A DNA stretch of 64,000 nt from Gammaproteobacteria bacterium 42_54_T18 (GCA_002163245.1 MAAL01000020.1:1-64000), one strand, 5' to 3'. Shown: positions 37,401 to 45,345, counted from the stretch's first letter. Notes: generated by a model from the letters alone, not told the origin. Translations and numbers: made by a program.

Positions 37401-37814
37401 CACCAAATAACTACCGTCACCCTGGAGAAGGTATAATTCGGCAACACCTAGCAATGCCTTACCCACCTCCAAATACCATTGCTTTTCAACGATCGTATTT
37501 GGATACTGATCAGGGTACAACAGGTCGAGCTTTACCCAGTATGTGTGAGGGCTCACACCTAAATTAAGAATGTCTCCATCATCTTGATAAAATTCACGCT
37601 GATATGCGCCCGAAACAATATCATCAATATTAAGACTATTCGTTTCATCCTTCAGAACCTCCATGTGGCTATTAAGTCGGTAGTTATCCTTATCAAACAA
37701 GCGGACAGGGTCAAGATCACGAGCGTATCCCCCCGTGCAAATAAATAGCAACATCCCTATTACACAACATTGAAATTGCCACCTATTCCTAGTGACCACT
37801 GTCACATCCAACAA
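34482..37814 (-). CDS. 7TMR-DISM hybrid pseudokinase: no phospho-acceptor His (paralogue D)
   Basis: 1110 aa. Same layout as paralogue C: signal, DISMED2-like domain (MEVLKDETNSLNID), 7TM (about 215-420), PAS (about 435-555), HisKA-like, HATPase_c, receiver, Hpt-like tail. The H-box reads MSQKIRTPL, so the phospho-acceptor His is Gln573 (codon CAA, 36098-36096). In the tail the expected Hpt His is Asn1055. The N-box, G1 and G2 boxes (SGLGLPIS) and receiver Asp897 (LMDVNMP) are intact. It can probably bind ATP and be phosphorylated on its receiver, but cannot autophosphorylate in the usual way. Start codon uncertain: the frame opens with TTG 37814 and a GTG lies at 37805. Confidence 0.88.
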   Translation of the reverse strand: MLDVTVVTRNRWQFQCCVIGMLLFICTGGYARDLDPVRLFDKDNYRLNSHMEVLKDETNSLNIDDIVSGAYQREFYQDDGDILNLGVSPHTYWVKLDLLYPDQYPNTIVEKQWYLEVGKALLGVAELYLLQGDGSYLVKSSDSRLPFSRKEISHVNSVFPISTVLGQTLTLYIKVQNISSALHFPLVLWSPSGFSEKVAKEEFVFGLFFGGMLILLAYNMFLYSSIRDDCYLYYIVYLGSVTLFELFEIGHGAIQFNVIVEALGKEYTSAIVWVSLWGGTKFFTSFLHIAEKHPRLQIFFNVAVWIIIVSGVMSVLKKDYISIVWVSSFAIFFFVVLLVTTSYCWIKGNDTARFFFFAWSFNAIGLMTYAAMANGVLPSTWITIYLAPLGVILEAVIFSFSLADRIKVEGKKKLDADKMIVENMSKYRSVFDNALEGMYWMSMEGKVTNANASMARIMGCMNESDVIKNSEGIALNLYGYDDDECYEYLVDNVESKEVFFCGLNGRKVWAHHSSRVICDAGGNHLHVEGAVVDITEIKEKEKAIRDQLKEVLRKTYAISETQEKSQLLSMMSQKIRTPLTSIIGFSELLKEELKEVGEVDFGSKNKHIEIVAGNSRNLMKIINNILDFSKLEAGKFYLEKMQFSIVDLILEVRKSFFQESRDKGVGFEIVFSSGLPRMALGDPAKILQILNNLCDNAIKYSESGMIKVDISWKDGFLMFEVSDQGEGIGSYDIDYIFCVGLSRDKGEGVLSVRKDDSGLGLPISKGLAVLMGGDVTVSSELGKGSVFGFSVKLELEPDVDWVDTFEVPSEEKYANRNMLKESSDVPTKHLAADPSPSKEVDYLDLSGTVLLAEDNVVNQALISRVLSKFGVSVVIANDGVEASACCLDSVPDLILMDVNMPNRNGIEAVRIIREINKDIPIYMLTAETDQKTIEKAMEAGSQGVLSKPLNRAKLYEALEKHLTSQREIIELPEPVQELVIETIFLNKKCKRTIAEVAIKAQSSRVLLFTNNKPKNVLDKGVLRFSDALPQINEFVRDLYENKRWVKLEEVVVQINRVAGDCKLYDLSRNSSNLISALQEGDFDEVNKWIYWVDKGIRQNEKNEKISAKKR

Positions 37815-37841
37815 TACTTCATTGATTCATTCCAACAAAAT

Positions 37842-37908
37842 CCCCCCCCCGTTTTCTCCATTATTATTTTTCAATAACGAAGCGCCATCCATTGAGTATA
37901 GATGGCGC
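37842..37908 (-). promoter_or_regulatory. C9/G9 tract and hairpin upstream of paralogue D
   Basis: Nine consecutive C (37842-37850) lie about 30 bp before the first possible start of paralogue D, and GCGCCATC/GATGGCGC (37882-37889 and 37901-37908) forms an 8-bp stem with an 11-base loop further upstream. A stop codon lies between the tract and the coding frame, so the tract is not translated with this gene; it would affect promoter spacing or the leader RNA. The rest of 37909-38102 shows nothing recognisable. Confidence 0.4.
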
Positions 37909-38102
37909 AGCCAAATCACAAGCCTAAGCCCATAACCCATTGAACATCCCACTAGCATTATTGTTTTCTGCAAGACTTATAACTCACAGCTATAAGAAGC
38001 CACCCTGTAGACAGCGGCGTGTTTGATCTGACATTTATATCGATACCGAAATCCAAACAATTGCTACACTGATGCTTGTAATAACCATTTAGGATAAACA
38101 AC

Positions 38103-38219
38103 TTGCACAAAACACTTATCAAGCTTTTTGGATCAGCTATTGGCAGCATGAGAGACCTGTTGCCTATTGTTATGGCTGTGTTGTTTTTTCAATTACTTGT
38201 TCTCAAACAGATTATGCCA
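38103..38219 (+). pseudogene. Remnant of a DUF1538 membrane protein gene
   Basis: From TTG 38103, preceded by AGGA, the frame reads the start of a DUF1538 protein: KLFGSAIGSMRDLLPIVMAVLFFQ, matching the RDLLPI-FFQ signature of that family's first helix. After about 39 residues the similarity stops and the frame runs to a TAG; the next sequence belongs to a P-II gene in another frame. DUF1538 proteins are normally over 200 aa with six or more helices, so nearly the whole gene has been deleted. DUF1538 genes commonly come with P-II-like and CBS genes, as seen here. Confidence 0.65.
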
Positions 38220-38341
38220 ATGGGTTACGCTATACGGTTGCATTCTCTGTTGGCATCGCTGTTCAGGTTGATGTAGAGGATGCGGGGGGTGTAAGCCATC
38301 AAATTCAGGAAATCACCAGTGAAATGGAAGGATTATTATGA
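38220..38341 (+). pseudogene. C-terminal remnant of a P-II-like regulator gene
   Basis: In the frame ending at TGA 38339-38341 the sequence reads SVGIAVQVDVEDAGGVSHQ and then about 13 more residues, closely resembling the C-terminus of the P-II-family proteins that accompany DUF1538 (GIAFQIDVEDxxGVSHQ pattern). The first two thirds of the protein are missing; the junction with the DUF1538 remnant falls at about 38219-38250. The stop overlaps the CBS gene start as ATGA, showing the original operon coupling. Confidence 0.62.
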
Positions 38342-38745
38342 TGCAAAGAAAAGTCATTCAATCTAAAGATGTGATGGGTAGTCACTTTATTGAACTTGAT
38401 GGCATGGCAACGGTAAAATAAGCCATTGAATTAATGAATCAACAGGGCGCGAAGGTAGTCATCGTGAACAAACGGTACGAACATGACGCCCATGGTCTTG
38501 TTTTACTCTCAGATATCGCAAAAAAGGTGCTCGCTCGTGATCGCGCACCTGAACGAGTCAACCTATATGAAATCATGTCAAAACCGATGCTTACGGTACC
38601 ACCTGAAATGGACGTTAGATATTGCGCCCGACTATTTGATCGATTTGGGCTGTCCGTAGCCCCTGTCATAAAAGAGGACAAAATCATTGGCATCGTGAGT
38701 TATGGCGAGCTGGTATTACACGGTTTATGTGAATTAATTAACTAG
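38338..38745 (+). pseudogene. CBS-domain protein gene with an in-frame stop
   Basis: The frame from ATG 38338/38341 encodes a small two-CBS-motif protein: QSKDVMGSHFIELDGMATVK, then TAA at 38419-38421, then AIELMNQQGAKVVIVNKRYE through VNLYEIMSKPMLTVPPEMD and VAPVIKEDKIIGIVSYGELV to 38745. CAA (Gln) to TAA would be a single change. Both sides of the stop fit the CBS fold continuously, so this is one broken gene of 135 codons. The ATG at 38434 could still give a 103-aa fragment. It ends the decayed DUF1538/P-II/CBS operon. Confidence 0.78.
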
Positions 38746-38749
38746 CAAA

Positions 38750-39724
38750 CTAATGCCGCTCGCCTAAGGTGTAATAACCCCCTTTAGGTCCTTCGCGTTG
38801 AGTTTTAAATCGCCGATGAACCCACATGTACTGCTCTGGGTACTTGCGAATTTGCTGCTCTAACGCTGCATTCACATGTGCAGCATCAGCACTATCACTA
38901 TCACTAGGAAAGTCCATTAACGCTGGGCTAAACTCAACCTCAAAACGCCCATTATATTTACGATGGTGACCAACAATAACCACTGCGGCCCCCGTCATCT
39001 TCGCCAGTTTAGATGTGCTATTTAGCGTTGCTGCCTCGACCCCAAAAAATGGTGCAAAAACGGAATGCTTACGACCATAGTCCTGATCCGCTGCATACCA
39101 CAACACTCGACCTTTTTTTAACCCTCGTAACATAACTCGTAATTCAGAGCGCTCAATTACATGAGCAAAATAGCGTTCTCGACTACTGCGAATAAAGTAG
39201 TCAAACAATACATTGTTGTGGCGCCGGTACGTCACATCCACAGGTACACAATGGGCCACGAACAGCCCACCTAAATCCAAATTACTGTAATGGGCACCAA
39301 CCAACAACACCCCTTTACCGCCCTCTTGTGCTTTTTTGATATGCTCTAAACCGACTGCGTCAATGTTGCCATATTGATCTTCTGGCTTCCCCCACCAAGC
39401 ATAAGCAGACTCGAACAAACCAATAATGTTCTCCTGCATACTAAACTTCACTAACTGTTCTTGCTCAGTTGCTGATTTTTCAGGAAAACACAACGAAATA
39501 TTGACTCGAACGATATGGCATCGCCTGCGGGCAACAACATACATAACCGCCCCGATAACCTTACCTAACTTTCGCAAATATTGATAAGGCAGCTGGGCGC
39601 AGCACCATAATAACAACACCCCCATCCAACTCACAGCATATCGCGGATGTAATGCCTGCTTCCATGACCGAAGCTCTTCCCTCTTTAACCTTCCTTTACT
39701 CACGTACCCATTACCTTTTAACAA
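38750..39724 (-). CDS. LpxL/HtrB-family lipid A acyltransferase
   Basis: 324 aa. Adds a secondary acyl chain to the lipid A precursor at the inner-membrane surface. After an N-terminal hydrophobic helix (about 34-52) it shows the catalytic GAHYSNLDLGG (HX4D), TYRRHNN (the conserved YR-x-x-N pattern), WYAADQDYG, and the C-terminal QYMWVHRRFKT typical of the LpxL/LpxM family. The length matches the about 310-aa norm. LpxL and LpxM cannot be separated by eye, so no symbol is given. It converges with the broken CBS gene. Confidence 0.88.
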   Translation of the reverse strand: MLKGNGYVSKGRLKREELRSWKQALHPRYAVSWMGVLLLWCCAQLPYQYLRKLGKVIGAVMYVVARRRCHIVRVNISLCFPEKSATEQEQLVKFSMQENIIGLFESAYAWWGKPEDQYGNIDAVGLEHIKKAQEGGKGVLLVGAHYSNLDLGGLFVAHCVPVDVTYRRHNNVLFDYFIRSSRERYFAHVIERSELRVMLRGLKKGRVLWYAADQDYGRKHSVFAPFFGVEAATLNSTSKLAKMTGAAVVIVGHHRKYNGRFEVEFSPALMDFPSDSDSADAAHVNAALEQQIRKYPEQYMWVHRRFKTQREGPKGGYYTLGERH

Positions 39725-39962
39725 ATTACTTTTATAGAATAGTTCCTAACAGCAGGCCGCGATTGCACCATTATTACGATAATGCTTCAAGGGGATACGA
39801 CGTATCTACGTATATATGTCAATAAAATCGTTACAAATTGCAAACAGGTCGCCCTAGAGCCAATATTTATGTTGAATATTATTCACAAAATTATCACCAT
39901 AGTACCGGAAAGAACAAGGAAACAATCACGCAGCAAAATGACTACCTAAAAGAGAGATTATT

Positions 39963-40154
39963 ATGCAATTATTTGCCATTTTAGCGGTATTAGTAGCAGC
40001 CAATTTTGGTGCAGTTTACTACGGGTCAGATATGCTTGAAGATGACAGCAGCGAGCCAAAAGGCATTGTGGAAGTACAAGAAGAGACTGCGCAAGAAGCA
40101 GAGCCCACTCCTGAAGCAGCGACAACGCAGGAAGCACAACCAAAAGCCAAATAA
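39963..40154 (+). CDS. Small single-span membrane protein (paralogue 1 of 2)
   Basis: 63 aa with a GAGAG ribosome-binding site. An N-terminal TM (about 3-21) is followed by an acidic, Pro/Glu/Ala-rich tail. It shares the pattern NFG-x(5)-SD-x-L-x-ED and then G-I/V-VEVQE with the 62-aa protein at 51447-51635, and both end in Ala-Lys, so the two are paralogues about 11 kb apart. No known family is recognised. It lies between divergent lpxL-type and convergent PBP-like genes, probably as a single-gene unit. Confidence 0.65.
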   Translation: MQLFAILAVLVAANFGAVYYGSDMLEDDSSEPKGIVEVQEETAQEAEPTPEAATTQEAQPKAK

Positions 40155-40180
40155 AATGGCTACAACATGATCGGTCGAGC

Positions 40181-40615
40181 TTACTGTATGATAAGTATCA
40201 CTTTAACGGTCTCGTCCACCATGTCGGTATCAACGTAACCGATCATGTTCTGATTGCCAGAAATAAATTCAATGACTTCAATACCATCGTTTACGGTAAA
40301 CGGTGGCTGCCCCTTCCCTGCAAAAATAATTCGGGACCAATAGGAATTAAGCTGGGACTGAGACTTCCTCACTAACTCGCGATAAAACACTTCGCGTTCT
40401 TGCTCTCCCTCTCTTTGATCAATCGGGACGACTTTTGTTCCATCCGGCAGCGTATGGCTTTTACCTAAGAAAATGCTAACAACTTCTTCTACCGTAATGT
40501 CGTTGGTAACATTATCGTTATTTACAATAATTGCTAACTCTGCCTGGGCATTGGAAGCGCACAAAACCAACAGAGCCAATAACTTAGCCCATTTTCGCCC
40601 CCTCTTAAATATCAT
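40181..40615 (-). CDS. Small phosphate-binding-protein-like (PBP-like) periplasmic protein
   Basis: 144 aa. Signal peptide (about 8-25, ASNAQA), then a single PBP-like lobe: LAIIVNNDNVTNDITVEEVVSIFLGKSHTLPDG, a pattern typical of short PstS-like proteins found outside Pst operons, and WSRIIFAGKGQPP further on. It lacks the second lobe of true PstS (about 320 aa), so transport is unlikely; a sensory or structural role is more plausible. The diguanylate cyclase gene lies 153 bp upstream on the same strand and may share its control. Confidence 0.72.
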   Translation of the reverse strand: MIFKRGRKWAKLLALLVLCASNAQAELAIIVNNDNVTNDITVEEVVSIFLGKSHTLPDGTKVVPIDQREGEQEREVFYRELVRKSQSQLNSYWSRIIFAGKGQPPFTVNDGIEVIEFISGNQNMIGYVDTDMVDETVKVILIIQ

Positions 40616-40768
40616 CGATACTGCCCCGCATATTTCTTATATTTATAATCTATTTATTATTCAAATAGTATTTAGCAAGTGGATAAATAGCCCCAACCAA
40701 ATATTCGGACAGATCCTCCCCTATTTCAAGCATTTATTCAATGATTATTGTAAAACAACCGTACCATC

Positions 40769-42307
40769 CTAATTAACAGGAGTCGCCGCACCTGCATCAA
40801 TGGTCACACGATTCCTTCCCGCTGACTTTGACACATACAGCGCCCTGTCCGCTCTCTCCAGTAGTACATCAAAGGATTCGTTGGAGACGATGAGTTCAGA
40901 TACACCGATACTCACCGTAAACCTATCCACCCCTCCAGGTACTTCCACCTCTGTTGCCTCCCAAGCCTCTCTCATACGCTCAGCAACTACTCGTCCACCC
41001 TCACTTGTGGATGATACCAATACAGCAACAAACTCTTCACCGCCAACACGACCAAGCGAATCCTCTTCCCGTAAACAGCTTAAACATACTTCAGCAAAGA
41101 GCTGAATGACTCTATCGCCCGTGGCATGGCCATAGGTATCATTTACGCGCTTAAAATGATCGATATCCAACATAATAATAGTGAAGGGATATTGATACCG
41201 AATCGCTCGGCGTATCTCTTTATTTGCCGTTTCAAATATACTCCTACGATTTAGCAACCCGGTTAACGTATCTGTTGTTGCCAAACGTTCTAGCTCCTCC
41301 TGTATCAACTTACGATCTGTAATATCCAATACTGAGATAAACAGTGCGGGATTCCCCTGAAAATCCATTGATGTTGAAGATAACATCCCCCAGAACACCT
41401 TACCCTTATTCGTTTTCATCAACACTTCAAGGTTTGTCACTCCCCCTTCAGAAAACGAATCCGTAAATTCGACGTGAGCATCCTCATCCACCCACAATGA
41501 ATGGAGATCAATATTATTTAAGTCACCCTCATCTTGATCCAGTTCGAACAAATAATAAGTACTCTGATTCGCGTACAACAGTGATGGCGCGCTACTAATA
41601 TCAAAAATCATAATAGGATAGGGCGCCGCCTCCAGTATTGATCGCAACTTTTCTTCGCTTTGGCGCAACGCTAACTCTGCCGCCCTACGCAACGTAACAT
41701 CCTGTACGGTTCCCGTTTCTCTGACGGGAGACTCTTCCTCACCAAGAAATACTTTTCCTGCCAATCTTACCCAGCGCTCTTTATTATCAAGAGGGGAAAT
41801 AATCCGATGCTCATGAATATACCCTCCCCCTTGATGATATGCCGCAGCCACAGCCTCCATCATTCCCTCAATATCATCCGGGTGCAGCAATGTTTCATAA
41901 TGCTTAAACGCCTCTTGGTCATCCCCCAGCCCCAACACCATCCGAGCTTCTTTTGACCAAAAGGTTGTTCCATGCTCAAAATCGCGAGACCAACTCCCCA
42001 TTTGAGCAATCGACTGGGCTTCTTGCAAACCTTCCTCCAGCCCACTCAACTCACGGATCGTTTTATCAAGAGTGGATTTCTGACGAATTATCACCCCAAT
42101 GGAAACAACCACAACACAAATAAGGCACACAAGAGCCCAAACAAACAATGAAAACCAATCATCATACGTACTTGTAGGCTGTCCGCCTTGAAATACTAGC
42201 TCCACAGGTTCTGCGAAGGCGTACTTTCCTCCCCCTGCGGCAACCAGGCAACACAGCCTCCCCAGCCAGGTCGACAGCAATGTAATAAGGTGTGAACCTT
42301 TATTCAT
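40769..42307 (-). CDS. Membrane PAS-PAS-GGDEF diguanylate cyclase
   Basis: About 512 aa from ATG 42307, which has AGGAG upstream (a frame extension to 42376 lacks this). N-terminal signal or first helix, a short periplasmic segment, TM (about 50-75), PAS (about 95-215, with HPDDIEGM), second PAS (about 225-345), GGDEF (about 350-505). The active site reads RVGGEEF, and REED lies five residues before it, a correctly spaced inhibitory I-site (RxxD). It should therefore make c-di-GMP with product feedback. No EAL domain. Downstream is a PBP-like gene. Confidence 0.92.
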   Translation of the reverse strand: MNKGSHLITLLSTWLGRLCCLVAAGGGKYAFAEPVELVFQGGQPTSTYDDWFSLFVWALVCLICVVVVSIGVIIRQKSTLDKTIRELSGLEEGLQEAQSIAQMGSWSRDFEHGTTFWSKEARMVLGLGDDQEAFKHYETLLHPDDIEGMMEAVAAAYHQGGGYIHEHRIISPLDNKERWVRLAGKVFLGEEESPVRETGTVQDVTLRRAAELALRQSEEKLRSILEAAPYPIMIFDISSAPSLLYANQSTYYLFELDQDEGDLNNIDLHSLWVDEDAHVEFTDSFSEGGVTNLEVLMKTNKGKVFWGMLSSTSMDFQGNPALFISVLDITDRKLIQEELERLATTDTLTGLLNRRSIFETANKEIRRAIRYQYPFTIIMLDIDHFKRVNDTYGHATGDRVIQLFAEVCLSCLREEDSLGRVGGEEFVAVLVSSTSEGGRVVAERMREAWEATEVEVPGGVDRFTVSIGVSELIVSNESFDVLLERADRALYVSKSAGRNRVTIDAGAATPVN

Positions 42308-42551
42308 GACGCTCCTAATCTTTACACGCACCCAAACAATGCACTCTAAACACATCCTAATCATCAGTATAGTCACACAACCTTTATCTGAAATGATAAA
42401 AACTAACCTGATTCAATATTTAATTCCCTTATATTCAATAATTTAGGAAAACTCGGTGTTTTAGTAACCAAACGACCTTGATTTGTCCTTCAGACATCAA
42501 TAAAGTGCGCCCATATTAAAAGGGCTACCCCATTGCGTGTAGCTTTTGAAC

Positions 42552-42582
42552 GTTAGGACTAGAAGCGTAGTTAGGACTAGAA
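42552..42582 (+). repeat. Short direct repeat in the leader of the duplicated-domain protein gene
   Basis: GTTAGGACTAGAA occurs at 42552-42564 and 42570-42582, an 18-bp period, ending just before the GTG at 42586. It supplies two AGGA elements near the start. Confidence 0.6.
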
Positions 42583-42585
42583 AAG

Positions 42586-43290
42586 GTGAATACGGTGGAC
42601 TCTCAAACCCCACATCTTTCTTTGGGGTTTCGATTAACTCCCGAGATTCATACGGAAATACACAGCTTGTTTTCTCGCATAGAGCAAAACCCTACTCAAA
42701 CCGGCCTTAGTGCTGACGCCGCGGATGTATTGTCAAAACTGCTATCCTTAGCGATTGATCAATTTTACTTTGACATTATGGATCAGGTACAGGCCCACCC
42801 GGCGGCCCGTCGCTCCGCTGACAAAGGCATATCCACCGTCATCAAAGGTGCCAAACTAGTCATCCGTAAGATGGTGAACAGTCTGGAACCTCATGAACTC
42901 GACATCTTTGCCAATTACCTTGAATCTCTTATCCTAGAAGAAGAAGGCGAACATTATATGGCCTTCCCTCTTGATAACGGTGTCTCTGATCAAACAGAGC
43001 AGGTTATTCTTCGAATTCGTAACGACAGCAATACCAATACTTATAACCACCTTATTGTTGATACCCTTTGCGGCATGACCGACCAAGCTGTTGTTCATTT
43101 TTACAATAAACCCACAAGGCTATTTAAAGTACGCCCTTTTATTCGAAAATCAGCGGATTTGGGGATTAAGACCGTTAACAAAGGTATTCACTTTGTTATT
43201 AAACAACTAATGAAGAAAACGCGTCAGAAAGAACTTATTGCATTCTCTCACATTCTTGAGAGACAGCTGGTCACCACGCCCTCCGCCTAA
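42586..43290 (+). CDS. Hypothetical protein with two internally repeated helical halves
   Basis: 234 aa, soluble, no signal peptide. GTG start; the next in-frame GTG is 42595. The halves are recognisably related: RRSADKGISTVIKGAKLVIRKM with a following helix ending ESLI (about 75-125) matches RKSADLGIKTVNKGIHFVIKQLM ending ERQL (about 183-229). The R-[RK]-SAD-x-GI-x-TV-x-KG pattern is the core. No database family is recognised by eye. An internal duplication in an otherwise unknown protein suggests a two-fold binding or dimer-like fold. It stands alone. Confidence 0.7.
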   Translation: MNTVDSQTPHLSLGFRLTPEIHTEIHSLFSRIEQNPTQTGLSADAADVLSKLLSLAIDQFYFDIMDQVQAHPAARRSADKGISTVIKGAKLVIRKMVNSLEPHELDIFANYLESLILEEEGEHYMAFPLDNGVSDQTEQVILRIRNDSNTNTYNHLIVDTLCGMTDQAVVHFYNKPTRLFKVRPFIRKSADLGIKTVNKGIHFVIKQLMKKTRQKELIAFSHILERQLVTTPSA

Positions 43291-43318
43291 TTAACACCCA
43301 TCTGTTCAAACCCTAGGC

Positions 43319-43345
43319 AAAAAAAAGGCCGCCACCGGCGACCTT
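43319..43345 (-). terminator. Intrinsic terminator downstream of dsbA
   Basis: On the minus strand GGTCGCC-GGT-GGCGGCC forms a 7-bp stem (one U-G pair) followed by eight T, an excellent rho-independent terminator for leftward transcription from dsbA. It may also serve the convergent gene ending at 43290, less efficiently. The remainder of 43346-43536 shows nothing. Confidence 0.8.
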
Positions 43346-43536
43346 TAACGTTAACACTCATAACCTTGACACTCACAATTCAAACAATGACTCTACTACC
43401 CAACAAGCAGCTAGAGCGGCACAATGAAACTGTTAACGTCAGTGTAGGTTAATGTTTTTACTTTGCCAGTTTTTCCCCACAAATTACCCCAACAGGACTA
43501 GGCAAAGTTACCTATGTAGGCATGGTTGCCTGATGA

Positions 43537-44157
43537 TTATTTCGTCAACAGAAAGTCTAATACCTCAAAAAGCTTCTTTGGTGAGCCTGCCATGCTGACA
43601 TTCACAAAATACCGTCCATTCACCACAAAACTCGGCACACCCGGGATTTTATACTGAGTCATCACCCCTTTACCCTTACGCATTTTTTTCTTCACCGCGT
43701 CAGAGTTAAGTATCTGCTTAAATTCAGCTTTATCTAATCCCAAAGTTTGGACAAAGGCTAAAATACTACCTTCTGTATGCAAACTACGTTTTTTCTTATG
43801 AATTTCATCAAATACGGCTTGGCTATATTTATCCGTCAAATGAAGCTCATTCAATGCATAATAGAACCTAGCCATATCTTTAAATAGCGGATTCCATTGG
43901 GCAGGCACACGCTCAAATTGCACATTATTCGCGTGTTTTTCCCGCCACTTCTCAACCGCCGGCTCAAGGTGATTACAATGAGGGCACGCATAAGAGAAAA
44001 AACTAATCACATGAGGCGTTTTTGTTTTTGAGGGCTCTGGAGCAACAATTTTGTAATGAACCCCTGCGACATAGCGCTCCATTGCATTTACGGTAGTTGA
44101 ACTCACCGCAAACATACCCGAACACAACAATCCGATTACTGTTAACAAACGCCTCAT
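43537..44157 (-). CDS. dsbA: Thiol:disulfide interchange protein DsbA
   Basis: 206 aa. A signal peptide (about 1-25) exports it to the periplasm, where it introduces disulfides into folding proteins and is re-oxidised by DsbB. The thioredoxin fold has the active site FFSYACPHCNHLEP (CPHC, as in E. coli DsbA), the inserted helical domain, and the cis-Pro loop GVPSFVVNGRYFV. The length is standard. It is monocistronic with a strong terminator 190 bp downstream. Confidence 0.94.
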   Translation of the reverse strand: MRRLLTVIGLLCSGMFAVSSTTVNAMERYVAGVHYKIVAPEPSKTKTPHVISFFSYACPHCNHLEPAVEKWREKHANNVQFERVPAQWNPLFKDMARFYYALNELHLTDKYSQAVFDEIHKKKRSLHTEGSILAFVQTLGLDKAEFKQILNSDAVKKKMRKGKGVMTQYKIPGVPSFVVNGRYFVNVSMAGSPKKLFEVLDFLLTK

Positions 44158-44387
44158 TTAATTAGCTCCTTTTTTAGCCATTTTTTATTTAAAAGTTTAC
44201 AACTGGTTGATTCTGTAACAAAAACACACCGTTTTACCGTCTCAGCTTATATCACCCCATAGGCTCATGGGTATACTATGCATCTACTGACCCACAAGTT
44301 CTGTCATTAGTTTAACCCCCGGGAAGGCAAACCACTGCTAATTACCCTACGCTTACAACAGAACCCACCATAGGAATCGCTGTAACT

Positions 44388-45332
44388 ATGTTTCCCTTTG
44401 ATGCCAAAAAAAAACTCAGAAAGCTCTCCGAGCGTTTTATCGACAACAGCACCTCCATCGAAAAGGACGCACTGCTAGTGCTAGAGCACTTGTGGACTCT
44501 ACCCTATTTATTTAGCCCGTTTAACTCAGAGGCTTCGACTAAATCAGAGCTTCACTGGAAAAGCTACAACAACCTATTTGATTATGTCAGTGCAGGTATT
44601 CAAGCGGTACTTCCACTAGAACGAAAAGCGTACAGCACGGGGACTATTGCATGTAACCCAGAACACTTTACCCACTCTGGTGAAAGTGAGAAATGGTTTT
44701 TTATTAACGGCATTGCAACATCCCCACCTGTTGCTATCTTAAACTGCCGTGAACTTGCCCGTGTCTTTCATCGCTCCGTTCACCTCATCCACACCCCCAC
44801 GTTTGGTGCAGTATGGGACATTGTTGACTCAATCACCGCTAGGACCCTAAGAAAAGACGGTGTCTTATCCCGCCCTGCATATGACCTTGTTAAAGAGGCA
44901 CTTGTGACTCACGACAAGGTAGTGTTAGTAGGACATTCTCAAGGGACTATCGTTGCAAGTTATATTGCCCGGAAATTATTAAAAGATAAAAAATACCGTC
45001 ACCTTGCACCTAAATTAGAAATCTATTGCATTGCTGGCGTCGCTGACAGCTTTCGCGTCGACAAAGAGTTATCTGAAGAATTTAAACGTGGCGTACCTTA
45101 TGTTGAACACTTTGTGAACACGTTGGATTTCTTTGGTCGAATCGGTGTGCTTTCGCACTTAGATCATACCGCTGGGGCAGTCTTTAGCACCGAAAGAAAA
45201 GGCCACTTGCTCAATGATCATTATATCCCAGCACTAGAACGGGGGGAGTATTGCGACCAACAGTCTAGATTATTCAAATATGTCGACGGCCACAGCCCTT
45301 CAGATACAGACTTTGTGCATCATATTTATTGA
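44388..45332 (+). CDS. Alpha/beta-hydrolase-fold protein of unknown substrate
   Basis: 314 aa, no signal peptide. The nucleophile elbow VVLVGHSQGTIVASYIARKLL (GHSQG) is clear, as is the FINGIATSP loop earlier. A late FGRIGVLSHLDH stretch and NDHYIPALE offer acid and His candidates. Similar proteins are annotated only as alpha/beta hydrolases. The gene converges with the patatin gene 13 bp away, so two lipid-active enzymes may be neighbours. The function is not assignable. Confidence 0.65.
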   Translation: MFPFDAKKKLRKLSERFIDNSTSIEKDALLVLEHLWTLPYLFSPFNSEASTKSELHWKSYNNLFDYVSAGIQAVLPLERKAYSTGTIACNPEHFTHSGESEKWFFINGIATSPPVAILNCRELARVFHRSVHLIHTPTFGAVWDIVDSITARTLRKDGVLSRPAYDLVKEALVTHDKVVLVGHSQGTIVASYIARKLLKDKKYRHLAPKLEIYCIAGVADSFRVDKELSEEFKRGVPYVEHFVNTLDFFGRIGVLSHLDHTAGAVFSTERKGHLLNDHYIPALERGEYCDQQSRLFKYVDGHSPSDTDFVHHIY

Positions 45333-45345
45333 CCGACACCTCAAA

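Noticed and set aside
37958-38149. 63-aa minus-strand frame
   Set aside because: No start signal or motif, and it overlaps the plus-strand DUF1538 remnant, which has recognisable family sequence.
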